Shown: positions 15,099-22,930 of the stretch, piece by piece
How the letters are laid out: each line of letters opens with the position of its first letter
Position numbering within the stretch: position 1 is the stretch's first letter
NCBI RefSeq assembly: GCF_021261325.1
Contig: NZ_JAJSBI010000044.1
Coordinates: 1-50,257 of the forward strand
From: Streptomyces guryensis
GTDB lineage: Bacteria > Actinomycetota > Actinomycetes > Streptomycetales > Streptomycetaceae
Direction of reading: 5' to 3'
DNA: 50,257 bases
The notes under the pieces: model-generated
What the model was told of the DNA's origin: nothing
Database searches by the model: none
Seen by the model: the letters and a program-made list of their open reading frames with translations, nothing else
Program-made: the position numbers and the translations under genes

Positions 15099-16030
15099 AC
15101 GACGTGATCCTCTCCCGTATCGCCGAATCCCTGACCTGGACCGGGCGTTACGTCGAGCGCGCCGACGCCACGGGCCGCATCCTCGACGCGTATCTGCACC
15201 GACTGCTGGAGGACCCCTGGCGCGACGAGGACACCGCCTGCCGGTCGTTGTACGCGATCCTCGGCATGGACGCGGGCGACGACGGCCCCTGCGACATGCA
15301 GCAGGTCCTGGACCAGCTGGCGTTCGACGCCCGCTCGACGGGCTCCATCGAGGGGGCGCTCGGCGCCGCCCGGCTGAACGCGCGCAGCGCCCGTGAGGCC
15401 ATCTCCTCCGAGATGTGGGAGTGCCTCAACTCCACCTGGCACGCGCTGGCCGACCAGCGGATGGCGGCCCGCCGTACCGGCCCGTACGCCTATCTGGAGC
15501 TGGTGCGCCGCCGGGCCGCGCTCTTCTTCGGGCTCGCCGACTCGACCATGAGCCGGGACGACAGCTGGCGTTTCGTGGTGCTGGGACGCAGCCTGGAGCG
15601 GGTGGACATGACGGTACGGCTGCTGTCGGTGCGCGTGCTGGACGCCGTGCACGCACCCGACTGGCCGACACTGCTGAGCGCTTCGGGCGCGGATGAGGCG
15701 TATGCCCGGGTGTACGGCGGTTTCGGCGACACCCCGCGCGTGGCTGAATTCCTGCTCCTGGACCGGGACTTCCCGCGCTCGGCCCTGCATGCGCTGACCA
15801 CGGCGGAAGAGTGCCTCACCGCTCTCGGCCGCCCCCGCCAGGACCCCGCGCGCCGCCCTATCGGCAGGCTCCGCACCCGTCTCGAATACCTGGACACGCA
15901 CGCCCTGGAGAACCAGCTGCCCGCCCTGCTGGGCGACCTGCAGCACGCCTGCATGGCGTCCGCGGACGCGGTGGCCGAGCGGTTCTTCCCGTACCAGGGG
16001 CCCATCGAGTGGGCCCAGGAAGGAGCGTGA
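15095..16030 (+). CDS. Alpha-E (DUF403) protein
   Basis: A 311-residue, almost wholly alpha-helical protein of the alpha-E family: ILSRIAESLTWTGRYVERADATGRILD at the start, NARSAREAISSEMWECLNSTW in the middle, WRFVVLGRSLERVDMTVRLL and LQHACMASADAVAERFF later. It nearly always accompanies the circularly permuted ATP-grasp protein and a transglutaminase-like protein, and its own activity is unknown. The GTG start overlaps the upstream stop by 4 bases, and the next gene begins 1 base after its stop, so the three are translated as a unit. Confidence 0.9.
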   Translation: MNDVILSRIAESLTWTGRYVERADATGRILDAYLHRLLEDPWRDEDTACRSLYAILGMDAGDDGPCDMQQVLDQLAFDARSTGSIEGALGAARLNARSAREAISSEMWECLNSTWHALADQRMAARRTGPYAYLELVRRRAALFFGLADSTMSRDDSWRFVVLGRSLERVDMTVRLLSVRVLDAVHAPDWPTLLSASGADEAYARVYGGFGDTPRVAEFLLLDRDFPRSALHALTTAEECLTALGRPRQDPARRPIGRLRTRLEYLDTHALENQLPALLGDLQHACMASADAVAERFFPYQGPIEWAQEGA

Positions 16031-16031
16031 G

Positions 16032-16886
16032 ATGACCGCCGAACGCGTACGCCGCCTCCGTATCAAGCACACCACCCGGGTCTCCTACGCCCAGCCCGCG
16101 GCCTCCTCGCACAACGAGGTCCGCATGACCCCGCTGACGCTGCCGGGCCAGACGACCCTGGACGCCCGGGTCACCGTCAACCCCACCACCCCCACCTGGT
16201 CGTACTGGGACTACTGGGGCACCCAGGTCACCGGCTTCGACCTGATGGACCCGCACGGCGACCTCACCATCACGGCCTCCAGCCTGGTCGAGACGTCCCC
16301 GCCGGAGGCGCTGCCGCCCGCGCCCGCCTGGGCGGAGCTGGCCGAACGCACCACGAACTCCCGCCTGTTGGAGTTCGCGAGCCCGACCGGCCGTACGGCG
16401 GTCCCGGCGAGGCTGGTCAAGAAGGCGCGGAAGGCGGCGGCCGGCCTCGACCCGCACGAGACGGCGGTCGCGGTCTCCGCCCTGGTCGCCGACCGGGTCT
16501 CCTACCTCCCCGGCGCCACCAGCGTGAACACCTCGCCCGCGGAGGCCTGGGAGCAGGGCGCGGGTGTCTGTCAGGACATCACCCACCTCACCATCGCCCT
16601 GCTGCGGGGCGTGGGGCTGCCGGCCCGCTACGTCTCCGGCTACCTCCACCCGGAGCGGGAGGCGGAACTCCACCGGCCCGTCGCCGGGCAGAGCCACGCC
16701 TGGATCGAGTACTGGGCGGGCGACTGGTGCGGGTACGACCCCACCAACCGCACCCGCGCCGACGAGTCCCATGTCGTGGTGGCCCGTGGCCGCGACTACG
16801 ACGACGTCACCCCGCACAAGGGCATCTACCGGGGTGTGGCGGGCGGTCCGCCGGAGGTGGCGGTGGTGTTCACGCGGGTGGGGTGA
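16032..16886 (+). CDS. Transglutaminase-like cysteine hydrolase of the ATP-grasp/alpha-E cluster
   Basis: A 284-residue protein. The N-terminal part is the beta-rich region typical of this group (IKHTTRVSYAQPAASSHNEVRMTPL). The core has the papain-like triad: Cys in GAGVCQDITHL, His in GQSHAWIEYW and Asp in GYDPTNR. There is no signal peptide, so it acts in the cytosol. With its two upstream partners it is predicted to make or remove amide links on a peptide or protein; the true target is unknown. It closes the operon and is followed by a long hairpin. Confidence 0.92.
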   Translation: MTAERVRRLRIKHTTRVSYAQPAASSHNEVRMTPLTLPGQTTLDARVTVNPTTPTWSYWDYWGTQVTGFDLMDPHGDLTITASSLVETSPPEALPPAPAWAELAERTTNSRLLEFASPTGRTAVPARLVKKARKAAAGLDPHETAVAVSALVADRVSYLPGATSVNTSPAEAWEQGAGVCQDITHLTIALLRGVGLPARYVSGYLHPEREAELHRPVAGQSHAWIEYWAGDWCGYDPTNRTRADESHVVVARGRDYDDVTPHKGIYRGVAGGPPEVAVVFTRVG

Positions 16887-16911
16887 ACTCTCCGCGGAGG
16901 TCCATGTGTCC

Positions 16912-16948
16912 GGAGGGCCGGAGGGCGGCTGCCGCCCTCCGGCCCTCC
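16912..16948. terminator. Long bidirectional terminator
   Basis: GGAGGGCCGGAGGGCGG pairs perfectly with CCGCCCTCCGGCCCTCC (17 bp, 3-base loop) between the convergent transglutaminase and lipoprotein genes. Confidence 0.85.
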
Positions 16949-16953
16949 CGCCG

Positions 16954-18069
16954 TCACTTGAGACCGATCGCCGAGCACTCCGACGCGAACTTCGACGTGC
17001 AGATCTGGGAGACCTTGTAGATGCCGTCCGCGACGACCGTCGACTTGATGTTCTTCCTCGTCAGGGCGGTCACGGTGACGAGCTGCGCGGGGATGCCCTT
17101 GTTGGTGGGGCTGTCGACGGTGTCCTGGGTGAGGGCGTCGAACTCGATCTCCTTGCCCTGCACCTTGGCCACCGCCATCTGCGCGGCCGCCGCGGCCTCC
17201 TGCGGGTACGACTTGTACACGCTCATGTACTGCTCGCCCGAGACGATCCGCTGCACGGCCTCCAGCTGCGCGTCCTGGCCGGTGAGCGGCGGCAGCTTGG
17301 TGACGCCGGCGTTCTCCAGGGCCGTGACGATACCGCCGGCCATGCCGTCGTTGGCGGAGTAGACGCCGGCGATGTTGTTCTTGCCGATCGCCTCGATGGC
17401 CGCCTTCATGTTGGCCTGGGCGTTCTTCGGGTCCCAGTCCTTGGTGTCGTACGACTTGGCGATGGTCACCTTGCCGTTGAGCTCGGACAGGGCGCCCGCC
17501 TTGAACTGCTTGGCGTTCGGGTCGGTGGGCGAGCCGTTCATCATGACGATCTTGTCGGAGGTGTCGGCGTTGCTGCCCAGCGCCTCCAGCAGGGTGCGGC
17601 CCTGGACCTCGCCGACGAGCTCGTTGTCGAAGGAGATGTACGCGTCGATCGGGCCCTCGGCCAGCCGGTCGTAGGCGATGACCGGGATACCGGCGTCCTT
17701 CGCCTTCTGCACCTCACCGGCGATCGCGTGCGAGTCCACGGCGTCCAGCAGGATGATGTCGGCCTTGTCGTCGATCATCTTCTGCATCTGGGCCGCCTGC
17801 TTGGCCGCGTTCTGGCCGGCGTTCTGGTAGTCCACCCTGCCCTGCTGCTTGGTGAGCGAGGCGACCTGCTTCTTGATGATGGGGTAGTCGAAGTCCTCGT
17901 ACCGCGTGTTGGCCGTCTCCGGCAGCAGCAGGCCGACGGTGACGTCGTTGCCCTTCGTGGGGCTCGCCGAGCTGCTGTCCCCCGACACGTTCAGCACGCC
18001 GCAGGAGGAGAGCGACAGAGTCATCGTGGACGCTGCGACGGCGATGGCGGTACGACGCGTGGGACGCAT
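16954..18069 (-). CDS. Sugar ABC transporter substrate-binding lipoprotein (XylF-like), without its transporter
   Basis: A 371-residue periplasmic-binding-fold protein. A lipoprotein signal (TRRTAIAVAASTMTLSLSSCG) places the modified Cys near residue 23. The mature part follows the XylF/RbsB type: VGLLLPETANTRYE, ADIILLDAVDSHAIA, VIAYDRLAEGPIDAYISFDNELVGEVQGR, GVYSANDGMAGGIVTALENAG and LPPLTGQDAQLEAVQRIVSGEQYMSVYK. The ATG at 18069 is set by the signal sequence. No ATPase or permease gene is adjacent, though xylose-type binding proteins are usually encoded with both, so it must use a transporter encoded elsewhere or act as a sensor. Confidence 0.9.
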   Translation of the reverse strand: MRPTRRTAIAVAASTMTLSLSSCGVLNVSGDSSSASPTKGNDVTVGLLLPETANTRYEDFDYPIIKKQVASLTKQQGRVDYQNAGQNAAKQAAQMQKMIDDKADIILLDAVDSHAIAGEVQKAKDAGIPVIAYDRLAEGPIDAYISFDNELVGEVQGRTLLEALGSNADTSDKIVMMNGSPTDPNAKQFKAGALSELNGKVTIAKSYDTKDWDPKNAQANMKAAIEAIGKNNIAGVYSANDGMAGGIVTALENAGVTKLPPLTGQDAQLEAVQRIVSGEQYMSVYKSYPQEAAAAAQMAVAKVQGKEIEFDALTQDTVDSPTNKGIPAQLVTVTALTRKNIKSTVVADGIYKVSQICTSKFASECSAIGLK

Positions 18070-18324
18070 GGAGGAGCTCACTTCTGGTGTCTTCCGGTGT
18101 CTTCCGGACGCGGGCGCAACATGCGACCCAGGTGACTGAAAAGCCAACGCGGAGCGGCCCCCAGGCGTCAAGCGCAACTACTTAACGAGTGCGCAACGCA
18201 ACACTCCGCCGACCATGTAAAGGCACGGCGGAAACGCCTCCAAAGGTTCTTTACGGACTCTCCATGCAACCGCAGGCAATCGGCAGGCAAAGATCCGTAC
18301 AACCAACCCGATTCCTCGCTTGTC

Positions 18325-18582
18325 GTGATCACGGCGGGTTCAACCACGGCGGCTGGTGGGAGGACCGCCTCGCTCCGGCGGGCAAGGCGTCCTACTGCGT
18401 CGTCGCCGTGGACGCCGGCACGGGTGCCGAGTCGGCGCCCTCCACGGAGATCACCGTCGACCGGCTCCCTCTCCTGGGCACCGCCGTACAACGGGCCGTG
18501 CACGGCCACCGTGTACGCCGTGGATCCCTACGGGCGAGGAAGCGAGCGGAGCTCCTCGCTGGGGTTCTTCGTCGGCCGGTGA
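18325..18582 (+). pseudogene. Remnant of a secreted fibronectin-III-containing protein
   Basis: Two frames across this stretch carry parts of the same kind of domain. One gives LAPAGKASYCVVAVDAGTG and AESAPSTEITVDR (18369-18462); the other gives LSWAPPYNGPCTATVYAVD and PYGRGSERSS, ending at a stop at 18582. Both are ends of Fn3-like repeats as found in secreted Streptomyces glycosidases. No upstream catalytic domain or start remains and the frames do not join. The rest of the 18.1-18.6 kb gap holds only the lipoprotein upstream region. Confidence 0.5.
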
Positions 18583-18615
18583 CATCGGCCACGGACATCG
18601 GCCGCCGACACGGAA

Positions 18616-18644
18616 GGGGCCCGGAGGTTCAGCCTCCGGGCCCC
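18616..18644 (-). terminator. Terminator of the dnaK operon
   Basis: A perfect 12-bp stem GGGGCCCGGAGG / CCTCCGGGCCCC with a 5-base loop lies 15 bases beyond the hspR stop codon. Confidence 0.85.
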
Positions 18645-18659
18645 TGTCACATCCGCACG

Positions 18660-19115
18660 TCAGTCCTGCTGCCGCTTCGGCCGCCACACCACCAGCGCGC
18701 TGGTCTGCTGCACCTCCTGGTACGGGACCAGATCGCGGCGGTACGACGCATGCACCGCCGCCTCGCGCTGCTGCATCGCCGCCGCGGCGCCCTCGACCGC
18801 CGCCTGGAGTTCGGCGCAGCGCTGCTGGAGCGCGGCGACCTGGTTCTCCAGTTCGATGATCCGCTTGATGCCGGCCAGGTTGATGCCCTCGTCCTGCGAC
18901 AACTGCTGGACGGTGCGCAGCAGTTCGATGTCGCGGGCCGAGTAGCGGCGGCCGCGGCCGGGGGTGCGGTCGGGCGAGACCAGGCCGAGGCGGTCGTACT
19001 GGCGCAGGGTCTGCGGGTGCAGGCCGGAGAGCTGGGCCGCCACCGAAATGACGTAGACCGGGGTTTCCTCGGTCAGTTCGTACGGGTTGCGTCGACGGCC
19101 GTCCATCTCTGTCAT
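18660..19115 (-). CDS. hspR: Heat-shock repressor HspR (MerR family)
   Basis: A 151-residue MerR-type repressor. The wing-helix segment YVISVAAQLSGLHPQTLRQYDRLGLVSPDRT, then RRYSARDIELLRTVQQL and a coiled coil (IIELENQVAALQQRCAELQ), are the HspR layout. It ends VVWRPKRQQD; a C-terminal hydrophobic VV-WRP is typical and is thought to contact DnaK. It binds HAIR sites with DnaK as co-repressor, here the two before dnaK and one before clpB. The start overlaps the dnaJ stop by 4 bases, so it is the last gene of the dnaK-grpE-dnaJ-hspR operon and repressor output is tied to chaperone output. Confidence 0.97.
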   Translation of the reverse strand: MTEMDGRRRNPYELTEETPVYVISVAAQLSGLHPQTLRQYDRLGLVSPDRTPGRGRRYSARDIELLRTVQQLSQDEGINLAGIKRIIELENQVAALQQRCAELQAAVEGAAAAMQQREAAVHASYRRDLVPYQEVQQTSALVVWRPKRQQD

Positions 19116-20290
19116 GCTCCCTTCGCGGCCTGGAACAGCTCCGCCCGCGGGTCCTCGCCCGCGGTCGCCTCGCGGTACGCCTCCAGTGCGTCACGAGCCT
19201 TCCCCGTCAGGTCCGCCGGGACACTCACCTCGACGGTGACCAGGAGGTCGCCGCGGGTTCCGTCCTTGCGGACCGCGCCCTTGCCGCGGGCCCGCATGGT
19301 GCGGCCGTTGGGCGTGCCCGGGGGCAGTTTCAGGGTGACGGGAGGGCCGCCCAGGGTGGGGACCTTGACCTCGCCGCCGAGCGCCGCCTCGGTGAAGGTC
19401 ACGGGGACGGTGACGGTGAGATTGTCGCCCTTGCGGCCGAACACGGGGTGCGCGTCGACGTGCACCGTGACGTACAGGTCGCCCGCCGGGCCGCCCCGCT
19501 CGCCCGGTGCGCCCTTGCCGCGCAGCCGGATGCGCTGGCCGTCCGACACCCCGGCCGGGATGCGGACCTGCATCGTGCGCGAGGACTTGGCGCGGCCGCT
19601 GCCCTTGCAGACCTCGCAGGGGTTCTCCGCGATCAGACCGCGGCCCTTGCAGTCCGGGCAGGGGTCGGTGAGCGAGAAGCCGCCGCCGGAGCCCCGCGCG
19701 ACCTGGCCGGTGCCGACGCACGTCGGGCACACCCGCGGGTTGCCGTTGGCGTCGCCGGTTCCCGAGCAGGCCTTGCAGGGTGACTGCGAGGACATGCGCA
19801 GCGGGACCGTCGCCCCCTCGATCGCCTCGGTGAAGCTGAGGCTGACCTCGGTGTCGATGTCCTGGCCGCGCCTGGGCTGCACCCGGGTCGTACCGGAGCT
19901 GCCGCGGTTGAACAGGCCCCCGAAGACGTCACCGATTCCGCCGCCGAAGCCTCCGGAACCCCCGCCGCCCTGGGCGCCGCCTCCGAAGAGGTCGCCCAGG
20001 TCGAAGTTGAAGGAGCCGCCTGCGCCGCCCGGCCCGGGGCGGAAGCCGCCGTTGCCGAAGAGGGCGCGGGCCTCGTCGTACTCCTTGCGCTTCTTGGGGT
20101 CGCCGAGTATGTCGTTCGCCTCGGAGATCTCCTTGAAGCGCTCCTCGGCCTTGGCGTTGCCCTTGTTGGCGTCCGGGTGGTTCTCGCGGGCGAGCTTCCG
20201 GTACGCCTTCTTGATCTCGGCCTCGGTGGCGTCCTTGGGGACGCCGAGGACCTTGTAGTAGTCCTTCTCGATGAAGTCCTTGGTGCTCAT
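19112..20290 (-). CDS. dnaJ: Co-chaperone DnaJ
   Basis: A 392-residue type I DnaJ. Order: J-domain with the HPD triad (RENHPDAN), a Gly/Phe-rich region with many Gly-Gly, the zinc-finger domain with four C-x2-C-x-G motifs (CKACSGTG, CPTCVGTG, CPDCKGRG, CEVCKGSG), then C-terminal substrate domains. It stimulates the DnaK ATPase and delivers unfolded clients. ATG 20290 is 57 bases after grpE. The length and all motifs are normal. Confidence 0.98.
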   Translation of the reverse strand: MSTKDFIEKDYYKVLGVPKDATEAEIKKAYRKLARENHPDANKGNAKAEERFKEISEANDILGDPKKRKEYDEARALFGNGGFRPGPGGAGGSFNFDLGDLFGGGAQGGGGSGGFGGGIGDVFGGLFNRGSSGTTRVQPRRGQDIDTEVSLSFTEAIEGATVPLRMSSQSPCKACSGTGDANGNPRVCPTCVGTGQVARGSGGGFSLTDPCPDCKGRGLIAENPCEVCKGSGRAKSSRTMQVRIPAGVSDGQRIRLRGKGAPGERGGPAGDLYVTVHVDAHPVFGRKGDNLTVTVPVTFTEAALGGEVKVPTLGGPPVTLKLPPGTPNGRTMRARGKGAVRKDGTRGDLLVTVEVSVPADLTGKARDALEAYREATAGEDPRAELFQAAKGA

Positions 20291-20347
20291 CCCCGACGCC
20301 CCTCCTCTCTCATCGGTACGGCGGTCGGTACTGCGATCGGTTCAAGC

Positions 20348-21001
20348 TCAGCCCTCGTCCGGGCCACCGCTCTCCTTGTCGTCGGCCGTCTCCGCCTCGT
20401 CGGACTTGACGGTCTGCGCCCCCGGCTGGGGTTCGGCGACGGCCACCCGCGCGGGGCGGATGGTGCGCTCGCCGAAGCGATACCCGGGCTGCAGAATCGC
20501 CACGCACGTCGTCTCGGTGACGTCCGGCGCGTACGAGTGCATCAGGGCCTCGTGGATCGTCGGGTCGAAGGGCTCGCCCTCCTTGCCGAACTGCTGCAGT
20601 CCCATCTTCGCCGCGACGGTCTCCAGCGACTCCGCGACGGACTTGAATCCGCCGACGAGTTCGCCGTGGTCGCGCGCGCGGCCGATGTCGTCGAGGACGG
20701 GCAGGAGCTCGGTCAGGAGGTTCGCGATGGCGATCTCCTTGACCGTGATCCGGTCCCGCTCGACCCGGCGGCGGTAGTTCTGGAACTCGGCCTGGAGCCG
20801 CTGGAGGTCCGCGGTGCGCTCCTCGAGCGCCTTGCGCACCTGGTCCAGCTGGGCCGTCAGGCCTGCGATCTGTGCTGCGTCCCCGGCCGGGGCCGCCCCC
20901 TCCCCCGAGGAGGGGGAGGCGGCCTGCGGCTCGGCGTCTTCGGGGGTGGCGCCGGAGGGGACGTCGGGCTTCTCGTCGAAGCCCGGGGTCTCCTCCGTCA
21001 C
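20348..21001 (-). CDS. grpE: Nucleotide exchange factor GrpE
   Basis: A 217-residue GrpE. An acidic, disordered N-terminus is followed by the long dimer helix (LTAQLDQVRKALEERTADLQRLQAEFQNYRRRV) and the beta-domain (DPTIHEALMHSYAPDVTETTCVAILQPGYRFGERTIRPARVAVA). It releases ADP from DnaK and can act as a thermosensor. The GTG start overlaps the dnaK stop (GTGA), which gives translational coupling. The acidic tail after the beta-domain is longer than in E. coli, as is usual in actinobacteria. Confidence 0.97.
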   Translation of the reverse strand: MTEETPGFDEKPDVPSGATPEDAEPQAASPSSGEGAAPAGDAAQIAGLTAQLDQVRKALEERTADLQRLQAEFQNYRRRVERDRITVKEIAIANLLTELLPVLDDIGRARDHGELVGGFKSVAESLETVAAKMGLQQFGKEGEPFDPTIHEALMHSYAPDVTETTCVAILQPGYRFGERTIRPARVAVAEPQPGAQTVKSDEAETADDKESGGPDEG

Positions 21002-22836
21002 GCGGCACCGTCCTTGCGCTCGTCGTCCACGATCTCGGCGTCCACGACGTCGTCGTCGGCCTTCGGGGCCTCGGCGCCGGCGCCGCCGGCGGCCTGCGAG
21101 GCCTGGGCGTCGGCGTACATGGCCTGGCCCAGCTTCTGCGAGACGGCCGCGACCTTCTCGGTGGCGGTGCGGATCTCGGCGGTGTCCTCGCCCTTGAGCG
21201 CGGTCTTCAGCTCCTCGACGGACGCCTCGACCTCGGTCTTGATCTCGCCGGGGACCTTGTCCTCGTTGTCCTTGAGGAACTTCTCCGTCTGGTAGACGAG
21301 CTGCTCGCCCTGGTTGCGGGTCTCGGCGGCCTCGCGGCGGGCGTGGTCCTCCTCCGCGTACTTCTCGGCCTCCTGGCGCATCCGGTCGACCTCGTCCTTC
21401 GGCAGCGAGGAGCCGCCGGTGACGGTCATCTTCTGCTCCTTGCCCGTGCCCAGGTCCTTCGCGGTCACGTGCATGATGCCGTTGGCGTCGATGTCGAAGG
21501 CGACCTCGATCTGCGGGACACCGCGCGGGGCCGGCGGCAGACCGGTCAGCTCGAACATACCGAGCTTCTTGTTGTACGCCGCGATCTCGCGCTCGCCCTG
21601 GTAGACCTGGATCTGCACGGACGGCTGGTTGTCCTCGGCGGTGGTGAAGATCTCGGACCGCTTGGTCGGGATCGTCGTGTTCCGCTCGATGAGCTTCGTC
21701 ATGATGCCGCCCTTGGTCTCGATACCGAGGGACAGCGGGGTCACGTCGAGGAGCAGGACGTCCTTGACCTCACCCTTGAGGACACCGGCCTGCAGGGCGG
21801 CGCCGATGGCGACGACCTCGTCCGGGTTGACGCCCTTGTTGGCGTCCTTGCCGCCGGTCAGCTCGCGGACGAGCTCGGCGACGGCGGGCATACGGGTGGA
21901 ACCGCCGACGAGGACGACGTGGTCGATCTCGTTGATGGAGATGCCGGCGTCCTTGATGACGTTGTGGAACGGCGTCTTGCAGCGCTCCAGCAGGTCGGCC
22001 GTCAGCTGCTGGAACTGGGCCCGGGTGAGCTTCTCGTCCAGGTGCAGCGGGCCCTCGGCGGACGCGGTGATGTAGGGCAGGTTGATCGAGGTCTCGGTTG
22101 ACGACGACAGCTCGATCTTGGCCTTCTCGGCAGCCTCACGCAGACGCTGCAGGGCCATCTTGTCCTTGCCGAGGTCCACGCCGTGACCGGACGCGAACTG
22201 CTTGACCAGGTAGTCGACGACGCGCTGGTCCCAGTCGTCACCGCCGAGGTGGTTGTCGCCGTTCGTGGCCTTCACCTCGACGACGCCGTCACCGATCTCC
22301 AGGAGGGACACGTCGAAGGTGCCGCCGCCGAGGTCGAAGACGAGGATCGTCTGGTCGTCCTTGTCGAGGCCGTACGCGAGCGCGGCCGCGGTGGGCTCGT
22401 TGACGATACGAAGGACGTTCAGACCGGCGATCTCGCCGGCCTCCTTCGTCGCCTGGCGCTCGGAGTCGTTGAAGTAGGCCGGGACGGTGATGACCGCGTC
22501 CGTGACCTTCTCGCCCAGGTAGGACTCGGCGTCGCGCTTCAGCTTCTGCAGGATGAAGGCGCTCATCTGCTGCGGGTTGAACTGCTTCCCGTCGAGCTCG
22601 ATCTTCCAGTCCGTGCCCATGTGGCGCTTCACGGAGCGGATGGTCCGGTCAACGTTCGTGACCGCCTGGCGCTTGGCGACCTCGCCGACCAGCACCTCAC
22701 CGTTCTTCGCGAAGGCGACGACGGACGGCGTGGTCCTGGCACCCTCGGCGTTGGTGATGACGGTGGGCTCGCCGCCCTCCAGAACGCTGACGACGGAGTT
22801 AGTCGTGCCCAGGTCGATGCCGACCGCACGTGCCAT
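20998..22836 (-). CDS. dnaK: Hsp70 chaperone DnaK
   Basis: A 612-residue Hsp70. Signatures seen: GIDLGTTNS near the start, ILVFDLGGGTFDVSLL, VVLVGGSTRMPAV, and the substrate domain with DVTPLSLGIETKGG. It ends in an acidic DDDVVDAEIVDDE stretch. The ATG at 22836 has GGAGGAATT upstream, and the in-frame extension to 22875 would cross a HAIR. It heads the operon with grpE, dnaJ and hspR and is under HspR control. In Streptomyces DnaK itself works as co-repressor with HspR. Confidence 0.99.
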   Translation of the reverse strand: MARAVGIDLGTTNSVVSVLEGGEPTVITNAEGARTTPSVVAFAKNGEVLVGEVAKRQAVTNVDRTIRSVKRHMGTDWKIELDGKQFNPQQMSAFILQKLKRDAESYLGEKVTDAVITVPAYFNDSERQATKEAGEIAGLNVLRIVNEPTAAALAYGLDKDDQTILVFDLGGGTFDVSLLEIGDGVVEVKATNGDNHLGGDDWDQRVVDYLVKQFASGHGVDLGKDKMALQRLREAAEKAKIELSSSTETSINLPYITASAEGPLHLDEKLTRAQFQQLTADLLERCKTPFHNVIKDAGISINEIDHVVLVGGSTRMPAVAELVRELTGGKDANKGVNPDEVVAIGAALQAGVLKGEVKDVLLLDVTPLSLGIETKGGIMTKLIERNTTIPTKRSEIFTTAEDNQPSVQIQVYQGEREIAAYNKKLGMFELTGLPPAPRGVPQIEVAFDIDANGIMHVTAKDLGTGKEQKMTVTGGSSLPKDEVDRMRQEAEKYAEEDHARREAAETRNQGEQLVYQTEKFLKDNEDKVPGEIKTEVEASVEELKTALKGEDTAEIRTATEKVAAVSQKLGQAMYADAQASQAAGGAGAEAPKADDDVVDAEIVDDERKDGAA

Positions 22837-22855
22837 GGTGAATTCCTCCAGCTGA

Positions 22856-22876
22856 CTTGAGTGGAACGGACTCAAG
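22856..22876. promoter_or_regulatory. HAIR operator 1 of the dnaK operon
   Basis: CTTGAGT-N7-ACTCAAG is a perfect match to the HspR operator, 20 bases before the dnaK start. Confidence 0.95.
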
Positions 22877-22903
22877 TGTGCACGACGCCCGCCGATGGGT
22901 CAA
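22875..22903 (-). promoter_or_regulatory. Probable dnaK promoter
   Basis: On the minus strand TTGACC (-35, 22898-22903) and CACACT (-10, 22875-22880) are spaced by 17 bases. The -10 abuts HAIR 1 and the -35 lies just inside HAIR 2, an arrangement that would let HspR block polymerase. The -10 is a weak match, so the assignment is tentative. Confidence 0.5.
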
Positions 22904-22907
22904 CAGA

Positions 22908-22928
22908 CCTGAGTCGGACCGACTCAAC
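22908..22928. promoter_or_regulatory. HAIR operator 2 of the dnaK operon
   Basis: CCTGAGT-N7-ACTCAAC matches the HspR site with one change per arm, 52 bases (about five helical turns) from HAIR 1. The right edge touches the stop end of the upstream membrane-protein gene. Confidence 0.85.
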
Positions 22929-22930
22929 TC

